Origin: Cryptomeria japonica
Lineage: Eukaryota > Streptophyta > Pinopsida > Cupressales > Cupressaceae
NCBI RefSeq assembly: GCF_030272615.1
Contig: NC_081408.1
Span: forward strand, 615,844,476-615,908,475
Direction of reading: 5' to 3'
DNA length: 64,000 nucleotides
The first letter of the stretch is position 1. Every line of letters starts with the position of its first letter. The notes below the pieces were generated by a model. That model searched no databases. It saw only the letters and a program-made list of their open reading frames with translations, and was not told the origin of the DNA. Made by a program: the position numbers and the translations under genes. This document shows, one piece after another, positions 31,735 through 43,912 of this stretch.

Positions 31735-33512
31735 ATAAAGCCTTCTTATACAAATAACATAACTCCCAACTTGTGTCGAAGGTACTCAAAAGTTCTTACC
31801 GGTAATGGTTTGGTGAAAATGTCTACTACTTTTTCGCCAATAGGAGCATAACCCATCCTTACCTCATGTCCTTCAGCCTTCTCTCTGAGAAATTGATACT
31901 TGATAGAAATGTGCTTTGTTCTAGAATGCATGATTGGATTCTTTGCTATGTTTATTGTACTCGAATTGTCACACTGGATGAGATAGAATCACTGATGTCC
32001 ACCTATATGTCTTTGAGAGTCTGCTTCATCCAAAGCACCTGAGAGCATCATGTAGCAACATCAATGTATTCACCTTCAGTAGTAGATAGAGAGACTGAGT
32101 CCTGCTTCTTGCTATGCCATGAGACTAACCGGTCACCTAGAAAGAATACACCACCACTTGTGCTCTTTCGATCATCAATGCAACCTGCCCAATCAACATC
32201 AATGTATGCTTCTAAGATAAAATCTCCTTGTTTAGGATACCACAAACCATATCTTAACATCCCTTGTAGGTACCTGAAAATTTTGCTAACAACATTGATA
32301 TGTGACTACTTTGGTGCAGCTTGGAATCTGGCCTCCACGCATACTTCCTGAACTATATCCAGTCTTGAAGCAGTTAGATACAGTAGACTGCCTATCATGG
32401 ATCTATACAGAGTCTGATCCACCACTGGTGATTCATCATTCTTGCTCAATTTATTGTCAGTCACCATGGGGGTACTTACCGGTTTACAATCTTCTAGTTG
32501 GAATTTTTTCAACATCTCCTTTGCATACTTGATTTGTGAGATAAAGATTCCTTTATCTTGTTGAAGTATCTGCAAACCAAGGAAGTAAGTCAATTCACCA
32601 AGCATTGACATCTCAAATTCTAACTGCATTTGATCAACAAATTCCTTGTAGAGGGTGTCCTTGTTGCCTCCAAAAATGATGTCATCTACATACACAACCA
32701 CAATGATCATGTGGTTCCCATGTTTCTTTATGTATAAATTTCTATGAGCACTTCCCTTTTTGAATCCTTGCTCCTTTAGGTACTGATCTAATCTTGAATA
32801 CCATTCTCTAGGAGCTTTCTTTAGACCATACAAGGCCTTCTTCAACTGACACACAAATGTCTCATCATCATGTAGCAGAAACCCTTCCAGTTTCTCCATG
32901 TACACTTCTTCCAAATTTCTATTTAGAAAGGTAGATTTTACATCCATTTGGTATACCTTATAGCCCTTGTAGGTAGATCAGGCTAGAAACATTCTAATTG
33001 CTTCTAATCTAGCTACCAGTGCAAATGTTTCTTCAAATTCAATCCCCTCTACTTGAGAGTATCCTTTGCACACTAGTCTAGCTTTATGCCTAGCAATCTT
33101 ACCTTCTTCATCCATCTTGTTCCGGTAGACCCATTTAGTGCCAATGATGTTCTTATGTTTCAGTCTAGGGACTAATTCCCAAGTCTTGTTCTTCTTAATC
33201 TGTTGTAGTTCTTCTTCCATGGCATCCATCCATTCTTGTCTTTTGCTAGCCTCATTGAATGTTTTAGGTTCCACTTCAATCATGAGGCATAGGTTGACTT
33301 GTTCATCATTCCGGCCAAGTCTTCTTCTAGTCTACACACCATCACTCTTATTTCCAAGAATTTTCTCTTCTAGGTGATTCAACTGTATATACCGGTTAGG
33401 GGACTTCTTGGATGCTACCTCTGGTTTAGTATCTGACTAAACTTCATCATCTTCATCGTCGGAGTTATCATACCGGTTAATATGTGGTTGACATCCTTTG
33501 TGCATATATTCA
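31735..33512 (-). pseudogene. Element D reverse transcriptase and RNase H
   Basis: RT starts near 33300 ([40 protein letters not shown]). It has an intact YVDD box (32681-32692) followed by IIFGGNKDTLYKEF and LEFEMSMLGELTYFLGLQIL. The 32306-32947 frame is open for 213 codons. RNase H follows in pieces: YIDVDWAGCIDDRKSTSGGV (AY expected), SVSLSTTEGEYIDVAT, and IFTKPLPVRTFEYLRHKLGV before the end at about 31746. Stops or frame changes lie near 32960, 32280 and 31990. This is the best preserved RT of the Sirevirus-like copies here; the IIFG and FEMSM blocks fit that lineage. Confidence 0.9.
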
Positions 33513-34450
33513 TCAACTTTTACATGCACTCTCAACGACTCTTCTTAGTCTTTTATTGTAGCATTTGTAGGACTTGCTAATATATGAGTAACCAAGGAAG
33601 ATTCCTTCATTACTCCTGGAGTCAAAACTTCCTAGACCATCCATATCTTTCTTGATAAAGCACTTGCTTCCAAATACTTTAAAGTATTTGACTGATGGTT
33701 TCCGATCATACCACAACTCATAAGGTGTCATCTTGTTGTTTGTTCTTAATTGAACCTGGTTCAAAGTATATGGAGTAGTATGAACAACTTCTTTCCAATA
33801 TGTGCTTGATAGACTAGCCTCATTTAACATGGTTTTGGCCATCTCCTTCACTGTCTTGTTCTTCCTTTCTACCACACCATTTTACTATGGTGTCTTAGGA
33901 GAAAAGTATTGCCTTCTAATTCCATTTTTTTCACAATAATCTTTAAATTCATTTGATGTAAACTCTCCACCCCTATCTGATCTTAAGCACTTTAACCTGT
34001 ACCCACTTTCTTTTTCCACCATCTTTCGAAAGATATTGAATGTTTCAAATGCTTGTGATTTATCTTGCAAAAAGGTGACCCATGCCATTCTTGAGTAGTC
34101 ATCAATGAAGAGCATGAAATATCTTTCACCTGCAAGTGCTCTTGTCCTAGTTGGACCACACAGATCTGTATACACAATTTCAAGTGGTCTTGAGGTGTTG
34201 TTCTCTTTTGTCCTGAAACTCACTTTAGTTTTCTTACCTTTTACACATTCATCACAAAATGTGTTTACCGATTTGATGATAGATGGAATATTCCTCACAC
34301 ACCCATTTTTTCTTATTGCAACTAGGTTATCAAAATTTATGTGTCCTAATCTTCGGTGCCATAGCCAACTTTCATCTACTTGTCCTAACATACATTGGGA
34401 CTCATAGCATTCCTTCAGATTATAAACATTTCCATATGTTCTCTTTCCTA
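33513..34450 (-). pseudogene. Element D integrase
   Basis: It begins inside GAG-pre-integrase (GKRTYGNVYNLKECYESQC, WLWHRRLGHINFDNL). It continues through the zinc-binding CDECVKGK and the catalytic core: IVYTDLCGPTRTRALAGERY with the first Asp, LRSDRGGEFTSNEFKDYCEK with the second, and MVERKNKTVKEMAKTMLNEA with the Glu. A stop near 33883 separates the last block. The C-terminal GKKR-like region ends near 33513. Apart from that stop 33885-34478 is open, so this copy decayed late compared with B. Confidence 0.9.
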
Positions 34451-34452
34451 AA

Positions 34453-35591
34453 TGTACATACAGATCTGTGTAGTCCAACTAGGACAAGAGCTCTTGTCAG
34501 TGAAAGATATTTTATTCTCTTCATTGATGACTATAAAAGAATGACATGGGTCACTTTCCTACAAGATAAATCACAAACATTTGACAGATTCAAAAAAATT
34601 TAGGAAGATGGTGGAGAAGGAAAGTGGGTGCAAGTTGAAAAGTCTAAGATCAGACTGGGGTGGAGAGTTGACATCAAATGAGTTTGAGGATTACTATGAA
34701 AGACATGGAATTAGAAGGCAAAACTCAGCCCCTAGGACACCACAAAAAAATGGTGTGGTAGAAAGGAAGAATAGGATAGTCAAGGAGATGGCCAGAACCA
34801 TGAAAAATGAGGCTAGTTTGCCAAACATATATTAGAAAAAAATGGTTCATATTGTTGCATATACCTTGAACCAAGTTCAACTAATAACAAATAGCAGAAT
34901 GACACCTTATGAGTTGTGGTATGACTGGAAACCATCAGTCAAGTACTTTAAGGTATTTGGAAGCAAGGGGTAAAGTTCAATGTGCCACCTTTATCGGAAG
35001 GAAGGCCCTTCTCCCAACTTTATTATCTTATTATAGAAACTATAATTGTTACTCTAGCCTCCTACTATTTGTGAATGGGCTCCCTTAGGATCATTTATAA
35101 AACTAATAACTCGATGAATTTCGAGTTTTTCTTGAATAACTGCCTGAATCTTGCTTGAATAATTGCCTGAATCTCGGCCTTCTTAAATCCAAGTTTTTTA
35201 TTCTTCAGGATGGGGCAACAAACACCTTTCTGAACTGTCATTCTATGTAACTAGGTTGGGGGGAAGGTTAGGTAGAGAGATATGGATGGTTTAAGTAGTT
35301 TTTATTCCAGGAGTGATGAACGAATCTTCCTTGGTTACTCATCTAACAACAAAAGACTAAGAAGAGTCATTAAGAGTGTGCATGTAAGGGTTGATGAGGA
35401 TATGCACAAAGGAAGACAATCATAGGTAAACCGGTATGATGTTTCTGATGATGAAGGTAAGGAAGCTCAATCAGACAATGAACTGGAAGAAGTATCCAAA
35501 AAGGCTCCTAACCGGTATGTGCAGATGAACCACCCGGAAGATCAAATTCTAGGCAATAAGAGTGATGGTGTGCAGACTAGGAGAAAACTTG
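34453..35591 (+). pseudogene. Element E integrase, broken
   Basis: It reads VHTDLCSPTRTRALVSERYF, then after a frameshift at about 34600 FRKMVEKESGCKLKSLRSDW and GGELTSNEFEDYYERHGIRR, and VVERKNRIVKEMARTMKNEA. The three catalytic acids are present. At 34969 the sequence leaves the family (after VFGSKG) and returns at 35278 with DMDGL-like sequence missing about 15 bases. It continues as RSDERIFLGYSSNNKRLRRV-type sequence with frame changes, to VQTRRKL at the ACTTG where element C inserted. After C the reading resumes at 51545 (KNDEQVNFCLMTEGEPKT). Confidence 0.85.
34969..35277. other. Foreign 309-bp piece inside element E integrase
   Basis: It begins GGTAAAGTTCAATGTGCC and ends GGTTAGGTAGAGAG. 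No relatives occur in the window. It has no terminal repeats or target duplication and replaces about 15 bases of the integrase. On the minus strand one frame reads LEIHRVISFINDPKGAHSQ, but I do not recognise it. Confidence 0.5.
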
Positions 35592-36926
35592 TGCTGGCAT
35601 TTTGGAACTTAGTTGTCATTGATGTCAACTAGTGGAGATTGAGCATTGTAGATGGTTGCCTGGATAATAATGAAGAGGCAGAATGTTAAGATGTACAACC
35701 GGTACAGGATGCTATACTAGTCAACAGGTGAAGAACACTCTACTGACAAAGGGTTTTACCAGTATGTGTTTGTCGGACTGAATGAATATTGGAAAGTTGT
35801 GTCTTTATTAATGTGAAGTTGAGGTGGCAAGTAGGGTGTGGTTGGTGAAGCTTCATCCGTAGGGTTGATGAAACAGATATTCGCCATTAATGAAGGAACC
35901 GCAAATCAAGGGATTGCATCAGATTGATTGTACCTTGAGGAAGACGGAATGATAGAGGAAGATCAGGGGAGTAGTTGGAACCTAGATCAAAGCAAGAAGA
36001 TGCAATCAAAAGAATACCTCGAGAAGGAAACAGTAGAGGCATTAATAGCAATTTGACAAATGTAAATCTATATAAAGGATCATGTTTCCCCTGTCTATAA
36101 AACGTGTCTTAAAAGGCACAAAAATGACGGAGTTCAACCGATTGACTTCAAGGAGATTAGATCTTTCAAGATCTGACTGGATTTGATTTGCCTCAAGGAT
36201 GGTGAAGAAACCCTAACCACCTAGATTTTGAATTTTTTTGGTGGGAAATCATCTTATAAGAAAATGGAGCAATGTACAGAAAATTATGATGTTGTAGTGA
36301 AGAAAGTAGTGTGGAGAGGAGTTGGAAGAAGAAAACTTGAGAAGGCATTTTGATAAAGTTATCGTGTGAGTAAGAAGGCAGACCGGTCAGAGGACTCTAC
36401 CAGTAGTTTCATAGTCGAGCAGTTGAGCCTTATCGATAAGGCGTGGCAGAGCAGGCAGCATTCCAGCATGACACAGTGTACTGAGAGACTATATGTGAGA
36501 AGGAGAGAAAGATAACATAAAGTTAATTGATTCAAGAGCTGTAGAATTCATTTGCAGTAAGAAGCCTAAATTGTACTCAAATATTATTTCAATATACATT
36601 GCCAAGTTGGAGCTTGGTGCAGGGGTTGGTGCTCCTTGGGTTGGTGCCCTAAACTTTGTAACTGTGTTTTACTATGAGGTTGGATTGGAGCAGTAGACTT
36701 CAACATCTTTTCTCATCGAGGTTTTTTCCATATTGGGTTTTCCTCGTAAATCTGGTGTTGTGAGTTGGCTGTGTGTGCATGGTCACTTTACCTTTCTTTC
36801 TTATATTACCGGTTTGACTATCTATGTGATTAAGTACATAATTGATATTCTCAAGTTAGATCAGAAAAAGAATAGACCTAGGAACCACTGATTCACCCCC
36901 CTCTCAATGGTACTCTGTGTTCGACA
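35592..36926 (+). repeat. 5' LTR of element C (1335 bp)
   Basis: It starts TGCTGGCATTTTGGAACTTA and ends GTGTTCGACA, two bases before the PBS. It has one minisatellite unit (about 36615-36650) where the 3' LTR has two. Confidence 0.9.
36068..36078 (+). promoter_or_regulatory. TATA box in element C 5' LTR
   Basis: CTATATAAAGG, with a second CTATAAAACG some 30 bases downstream. Both recur in the 3' LTR (about 50645 and 50673). Confidence 0.55.
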
Positions 36927-36928
36927 AT

Positions 36929-36940
36929 TGGTATCAAAGC
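36929..36940 (+). other. Primer binding site of element C
   Basis: TGGTATCAAAGC, initiator-Met tRNA type with one change from TGGTATCAGAGC. Confidence 0.85.
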
Positions 36941-36991
36941 TAAGTTCTTGGTTATCTTTAAACCTTGGGTAGATTCTGGACTTTGAGCACA

Positions 36992-38576
36992 ATGGCAAGA
37001 AGTGAGTCTGCTTCCTCAAAAGCCCATGTGTTTGATGGATCAAACTATGCCTTCTGGTGTAGAAGAATGGAGACATATATTTCATCTCTTGTCTTTGATG
37101 TATGGATGTCATTCAAGAATGGGTATGTTGTTCCTAATACTCCTCCCACTGATCCGGATGCAAAGAAGGGGAATGAAAATAATGCAAAGGCTAAACATGC
37201 CATATTGAGTGGACTGTCTAATAATGAATTTGTCAAGGTTATGCACTGTGCTTCAGCAAAGGAAACATGGGACAAGTTGCAGAGATTGTTTGAGGGAGAT
37301 GCAAAGATCAAGGAGGCCAAACTGCAAACTCTAAGGAGCCAACTTGAAAGCATCAAAATGAAAGATGATGAAAAAATCACAAAATACCTTCACAGATTTG
37401 ATGAAACTGTGAATGCTATTAGAGGACTTGGTGAAGAGATTGCAGATGAAATTCTTGTCAAAAAGATACTTAGATCTCTCACTCCCAAATATGATATTAA
37501 AGTGTCAGCCATAGAAGAAACTAAGGATCTGAAGACTTTTACTATGGATGAAATATTTGGTTCCTTGACAGCCTATTAGATGAGAACAACTGGTGAGACT
37601 TCCTCAAGAAAAGAAGTTGCTTTCAATACCACCAAAAAGGGGAAGGAAGTTTTTACTCTTAAAGAATCCAGTAAAGACTCTGATGCTGAAGTAGCAAATT
37701 TTGTCAGGAAGCTCAAAAGAGGATCAGGCCGATACAAAGGAAATCTGCCACTTAAGTGTTTCAATTGTGGGAAGGTAGGACAATTCACTACAAGCTATCC
37801 TCACAAAGAAACCGGTGGAGATGAGTCAAGAGAGTTCAGAATATCTATCAGCAAATACAAAGAAAGAAATGGCCATTGGCAGGGAAGAAGAGACTATCGG
37901 AACCAAAATAGTTTATATACATTAAGGATGACACAACAGATGATGAGGATGCATCAGAAGATGATGACCATGAGAACCACAAAAGAGTAAATCTTTTCAT
38001 GGCATTTAACAAACCTGCTACTGAAGATGAGGAAGAAGAAGATGTTGAGGCTGAAGTGGATTTGGAAAGTGAACTTATCAGTACACTTGAAGAACTAAGT
38101 AAAATAAGAAGAGAACTCAAGAGAGTTAAGCTTATTGTAGTAGATGAACAAGATCTCTTGAAGCAATCTCTGGAAGAATCCGATCAAATCATATCTAACT
38201 TAAAGTTGCAGCTGGAAGAAACTAAGAGGATCAGTGAAGCTACAACCCTTGACTTGACAAAGAAATAAAAGGAGCATCAAGAGCTGGAAGCAGAAAAAAT
38301 AAAGCTCAGAAAGGAGATTGAGGAAAGCAAGGAAGAAATAAAAATAAGAAGCAAGTATGAAGACAACACTGAAGCTTTGGATAAGATGTTGAGCAAACAA
38401 AAGAAATCCAAAGACACCAGTGGCTTAGGCTTTGAATTTGGTCAAGGATCAGCCTACAAAGGAAAATTTGACAAAGAGATAGTGTTCACTTCTTCAATTG
38501 AAGAAGAAGAAAGAAGACATTCATTGTAGGCAAGGAAACTGGCAAAAAGACATATGCTAATATTGTTAGAAATCAG
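36992..38576 (+). pseudogene. Element C gag, first part
   Basis: It starts at the ATG of MARSESASSKAHVFDGSNYA. The N-terminal domain runs through FWCRRMETYISSLVFDVWMS, KETWDKLQRLFEGDAKIKEA and MDEIFGSLTAY to a TAG at 37577-37579. The same frame continues to a knuckle CFNCGKVGQFTTSY in which His is Gln and the last Cys is Tyr. A frameshift near 37900 leads to an acidic then heptad-rich coiled coil (LESELISTLEELSKIRRELK, SLEESDQIISNLKLQLEE), interrupted by a stop at 38266-38268. The gag is cut at 38581 by element T and resumes at 46407. Confidence 0.85.
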
Positions 38577-38581
38577 CATCC

Positions 38582-39785
38582 TGTAAAGCAGAAAAATCAA
38601 ACCCTAGTTGTTCTTCCCTCCCCAACTCCAAGGAGAGAGAAGGGAGGTCACTAGGGTTGATGGTTTTCACTTAGGAGAGACTTTACATTCAAAAGAGGGG
38701 TTGAAACCCACAAGATCCAATCCCACACAATGCAGGATTGGATTCTAAATGAGTTTCAAGGGTTAAGACATCAAGGATACCCTCTTTTGTAAATAATATA
38801 GATAGAATGATTGAACTAGGAATGTATGTAGAAGTAAGAAAGATTCACTTATAAACAGAGATAGGGATACGGGATGAAGCTGCGGACCTGGAATTAGTAG
38901 TAAAATGTCGATACGATGCTGTTCTGCAAATTTGTGTGAAAGTTGACGGGACGATGGCGCCCGGAGTGCACACGGTCCTCCAAAAAATCCACGAAACGAA
39001 GGTGGATCTGTTCATCTCTGCACAAGGATTCCAGATCTTCAATTATAGCCGCGTACCTGCAACCTACACACAGAAAAGAGAGGATGATTGGGGGGTTAGG
39101 GATTAGGGGTTTGCCTTTAGGTCAAACCCTGGTTTTGGAATTAACCAAGAAATGAGAATGTTGTAAATGTAAATGTTTGTAATGTAAACAAGTACTGATA
39201 CCTTGTTGTAAGAATGTTTGTATTCTTACATGCGAAGGTGTAATGTATGTTGTATGTTGTATGTTGTATGTGATCTCCTCTCCAATGGTTGAATCCTTGT
39301 CTTGAATGCAACACCTAGCCTTGAATGGAGACTTAGAATGCTCAATTGCTTGAAAGAATGCTTGAATGCTTGAATGTTTGAATGTTTGAATATCGCTTCC
39401 ACATCTTGCCCTTGCTCCTTTCCTTCCTCCTCTCCTTTTAGGAGAGGAAAAGTAGTTTATATACTTGTCAATTAGGGTTGAGAGACTGATTTTTCCAACC
39501 TTAGGCCGACCTAGAAACAATATTTTCCAATTTGCAAACTTCAAGACCCGATGCCCAAAAGGAGACCGGGCCCAAAATAGGGCCAGGGACCAGGGCGCTG
39601 GGCGCCATGGTCCCACCTCTCGGGACAGCAGGGTGCAAGGAGGGATCATGCCAAGGTGCAGAAAAATGCAGTTTTTGGTGTCACAAGCAGGTTTTGGGGT
39701 CTCCATTTAGGTTTAACGTTGCATCACCATCGTGAAGACCCAAATGCAGTCGAAATTGCAAGTGTCACAATTTTAGGATGCTACA
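38582..39785 (-). repeat. 3' LTR of element T (1204 bp)
   Basis: Minus strand TGTAGCATCCTAAAATTG to CTGCTTTACA. It differs from the 5' LTR mainly by a single copy of a GC-rich hairpin unit (39583-39613, duplicated in the 5' LTR) and an extra CTCAATTGCTTGAAAGAATG near 39340. Confidence 0.95.
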
Positions 39786-39833
39786 TTTAGCCCCCACTTT
39801 AGTGGGAGTATAAGCGTACGCTCATACTTCCGG
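39786..39833 (-). other. PPT of element T with adjoining palindromes
   Basis: Minus strand AAAGTGGGGGCTAAA (39786-39800) abuts the 3' LTR. The tract pairs with its neighbour (CCCACT-TT-AGTGGG, 39793-39806) and is followed by a near-perfect palindrome around AGCGTACGCT (39813-39822). Confidence 0.75.
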
Positions 39834-40534
39834 TAAAGTACAAGGAAACAACATTGAAAAACTTTCACCACGTCAAGGAGGCAAGATACACCAAGCCCCT
39901 AGTGGACTAAGGATCTTACGACTTCGATTGACAAAGTAAAAGGGAAGATCATGAGGGAGAACCATGACTGTCAGTAGTAAGGTTCCCTCACTATGAGTCA
40001 TGCAAGAAAGATATCAAAAATTTTCAAGGCCAAGCTAAATTTGTCAAGAAATTTTCAAGTATCTTGAAAAGATATGAACGGGATGTATGCCCCCCTACGT
40101 TAAAACGATTGCACATGCCTCACCGGGAGTGATTGCTTTAAGGTAGTGATACATATAAGAAATGAGAAGGGAGCACGTTATCACAAGGATTTAGCCCCCA
40201 AGTGTGAGATAAGCCCAAGGATAATAGACACAAAACACAAAGCACAAGGTGACATCGTTGTCCTCGGGGTCAGTATGTTGTATGATAATTCATGTATATC
40301 ATATGTATGTATGCATAATTGTTCTTCATTCCCCAATCAAGGAAGGTCACCTAGAAGAAGGGAACACATGTGTCTTTTGAGTCAACATGAGAGAGACCAA
40401 AAGAGATCTCAATGTTTCGCATCGTCCTCAAGTAGACAACACTAAGGACAACAAATAGAAGAATAAGAATAACACATAGAAGAAGTAACAAAAGAGATCA
40501 AGAGAGGAGGAGAGAGTCTGCTATGCTAATGAAA
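39834..40534 (-). other. 3' untranslated region of element T
   Basis: About 0.7 kb between the end of the Gag-protease frame and the PPT. No RT or integrase remnant is visible on either strand. Confidence 0.6.
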
Positions 40535-43500
40535 CTAGTCTAGCACATCATCCACCCCCCGATCTTGCTGATCAATATTTCGGGAAGGCAGGAAACACGC
40601 TAGAGGAGGAACATCCAACATAGCAGATGGAGCTATCACAAGATCCAAACAAGGGCTATGTTCATGTTCCAAGCCACATTGTTCTTGTCTAGGAGCTAGG
40701 ATAAGTGCTTTAGAAAATTCATTAGATAAATGGTTATCAACATCAACATATTCATATTCACTATCAGAATGAACAGGAGTAACATCTTCATCATGAATAA
40801 TATTTTCATCATGAATAACATTTTCATCTATATCATCATCAAGATTTCTAAAAATAGGATCTTTAACTCGCACAGGATCAAGACCATCATGCATCTTATG
40901 TTTAGGAGATTTTGGCTCAATTTTCAACTGAGGAGAAAATGGAATAATACTGGTTGAAGGTGTTTTTGGGGATTGCAAAGTTTGAGAAGCAGCTGCCTGA
41001 GCTCTAAGACGACGCTTTCATCGGTGTTCACGTGCAGAACGATTTCGTCTAGTCTTAGTAGGAAGTTGAGGAGATTGAGGAGGAGGAATGTTCTCATCCT
41101 TATCACTTGGGTGTTTAGGTTGTGGTCTCTTAGGTTGAATAATAGAAGAAGAGGAAGGTCTCTTCTCTCTATAAGAGGAAGGAGGAGGAACTGCTCCATA
41201 TAAAGGAGGAATATTTGGTTTAGGAAGGAGACCAAGTCCATCATGACGAGGAGGTATAGGTCTACTTTTAGGAAGTTTATTAGATATAGACATAGTCACA
41301 TTCATAGGGATGAGTTGGGAATCTTCTTGCGGAAAGACATTAGTTTTATCTTTCAAAGGAAGAACTTCCTTCTCAAGAACGATAGGAATATCAAGTTTGG
41401 GTGTTCTAGGTTCACTTAGAGATAGGATCATATCTTTTTTCCACTTTTGGTAAGATTTGAAAAGATGATCACTTCGCGGTGGAAGAGATTGGAATTGTTT
41501 AGGCCAAAAATAATCAATCGGAACGCTAGAAGTTATTTCAGCTGGTTTAAAGAGACTATGATTGACAGTAACAACTTCACCATTATGGGGAAATTTCAAA
41601 CACTGGTGAATAGGAGAAGCAATAGCTTTCATGGAAGATAGCCAAGGATAGCCTAGCTTCACACGAAATTGTTCAGATGATGGAATAATAGCAAAGTCCA
41701 CATCAAGGGGTTTGTTATGGATCTCAATAGGTAATGTAATAGATCCAATTGCAGGAGAAGAAAATGCATCAAATAGTTTCACAACCACATTTGTTTCGTC
41801 ATAGATCACTTGATTCGATTGCAAAGTAAAAAGAAATTCTTTAGTAATAACATTAACCATGCAAGAAGGATCAATAAGCACTCCACGGCAAGGTGTATTC
41901 TTAATTTTTGCAACTATATATAAAGGACCATCAGGTGCCCTAATAGTTTCACTGGAATCAAATGTGATGGAAGGTTCTTTAGGGATTCTCTGTTGTTCCA
42001 CAAAGTTAATCACATTCGGAGTCATAGACACAAGATCATCAGGTGAGACAGAGGAATCATTAGTATCAATCACATTAGAGGTATGAGAAGGTAATGGATT
42101 GGTAAAAATCTTAAGATGTTGGTTAGGAGGAGCTACAGATGTGTTGCCTTTATCATTCACACCAGAAACAGAGATAGTATTATTATCAATCAGATCTTGA
42201 ATTTTACCCTTTAAAGCAAAACATTTTTCAGTATCATGCCCACGATGACGATGAAATTGACAAAAAGATTTGTTATCAAAATAGGGTGAATTAATCTTTG
42301 CAGGATCTATTTTCTTTATAGAAGGAAGAGTAAGCACATTTTGTTCCAATAACTTATTCATAATACTATGCAATGATTCCTTCAAAGGAGTAAACTTTCT
42401 TTCTTTCTTGAAAAACTTAGAAATAGGAGGCACACCTGATGCTGCATTCACATTGTTGTTGATGATGTTTTCATTGAGTTTAATTGACCCTCTGTTCGGT
42501 TTAAACTTCCCAAATGGTTGTTGACTACTATCACCCTTATCACTTGGAGCCATAGGATTTGCTTGTTCCATTTGACTCACAGTCAGTTGATAATTGTGAA
42601 GAGTTGCGCACAACTGTTGGAAAGAAGTAAACTCAGAAAACAGAAGTTTTTCTCTAATATCTTTTTGCAAATTAGAAATAAAGACTCTTTGAATATCATT
42701 GTCAGGTATTGGAAAAGAAATTTGAGCATACAAATGCTTATATCTACCAATGAAATCAGTCACTTTTTCTTTAACACCTTATTTACAATGCATTAAATCA
42801 ATCAAAGTAACTTTAGGGCTTATATTGTTTTGAAATTGTTGAATAAAAGCATTTGCAAGTTGTTCGAAAGAAGAAATAGAATAAGAAGGCAACGAGCAAT
42901 ACCATTGTAGGGCTTTATCTCTTAATGTTCTAGTAAACAGTTTTGCAAGCAACCTTTGGTCATAAGCAAAATCAATACATATTGTTTGAAATGTCTTAAC
43001 ATGTGTTAGAGGATCACCCTTACCATTATAAAGCTCCAAATGCGGAATTTCAACATGTTTAGGGGGAATAGCTCGAACAATGTCAAGAGAAAGTGGGCTC
43101 GCAACATCAAATGTGGGCACACTAAACTTAGATTGATTCATAGAGGCAATTTGTTGCTGTAAAGAAGAGACAGTTTGTGCAAGATTGTTAATGGTCGCTT
43201 CAGTTGAAGAGTTCATATTAGACGTGTTAGATTGTGATGGAGGTATTATGTTGTTGAAAGAAGGTATTGATTGAGAGTAAGGTGGTGGGACACTATGATA
43301 GTTAGTCATAGGAGATGATTGGAAAGGAGGAACACTACAAGGAGGAATGGAATGATTAAACGAATTGCCCCCTTGCGTCATGTTCATTTGTGGTGATATA
43401 ATAGGAACACTCATTGAAGGAATGAATGAAGAAGTTGGATTGAATGAAGGCAGAGGGTTGATTGAAGAAGAGGGATTGCCCCCATGACTGGTGATCATAG

Positions 43501-43912
43501 GTGGAATGTCTTGTATTGAAGTAGTCATTATGTTTGATGTAAAAGTAGGTATACTAGCAATAGGAGTCGTCAAAGGAATAGAATGATTAACTTGAGTAGG
43601 AGGTTGTGTATAACCTAAGGTTTCGGCACAACTCTTCATAGGCATCACATTCGAATCCACAATGTGTGCAATACCACGCAAAATATCAATTCCATTCTTA
43701 TCACTTTGAACCATACGTTTTAGACCCTCAATTAATGAAAGAGCTTCGCTATCAGGGTATTCTTGAGACATCCATTGTCGAAAATCATCAAATTGGTTAT
43801 CCAATTTCGAAAGTTGTTCTATAGAAACCTCATGGAGAGCTTCTTCATCATTAAGAGGATTAGAGGAATTACCCATGTCCTCGTTAAAAAGGCCATTCAA
43901 ATTAGGTTCCAT
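40535..43912 (-). pseudogene. Element T Gag-protease polyprotein, nearly open
   Basis: One frame of about 1126 codons starting MEPNLNGLFNEDMG, broken only by a TAA at about 42777 and a TGA at about 41016. Order: an acidic N-terminus; a Pro/Ser/Ile-rich spacer (residues about 100-230); a capsid domain (VEIPHLELYNGKGDPLTHVK, LAKLFTRTLRDKALQWYCSL, FEQLANAFIQQFQNN); and a knuckle CQFHRHRGHDTEKC (about 42225-42265). A retropepsin-like fold follows, with VLIDPSCMVNVI in place of the DSG loop and FRVKLGYPWLSSMKAIASPI as the second block. Then comes an unusual C-terminal extension of about 400 residues, Pro- and Lys/Arg-rich (IPPPQSPQLPTKTRRNRSAR), then acidic (NVIHDENIIHDEDVTPVHSD). The changed DSG suggests the protease is inactive or supplied in trans. 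Confidence 0.85.

Larger units (their letters stand above)
30070..34450 (-). mobile_element. Copia element D, 3' half
   Basis: A minus-strand Sirevirus-like copy with integrase, RT, RNase H, polypurine tracts and 3' LTR. It starts at the end of the GAG-pre-integrase region at about 34450, where it meets element E head to head. Gag, protease and 5' LTR are absent. Confidence 0.85.

Noticed and set aside
34439-34460. True palindromic hairpin at the D/E junction
   Set aside because: D and E meet at different points of integrase, so the arms are not mirror images at the junction.
39122-39706. 194-codon open frame as a gene
   Set aside because: It lies wholly in the LTR of element T and its parallel in the other LTR is broken.
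40730-41203. Plus-strand open frames rich in Ile or Arg
   Set aside because: They are shadows of the long minus-strand Gag-protease frame.
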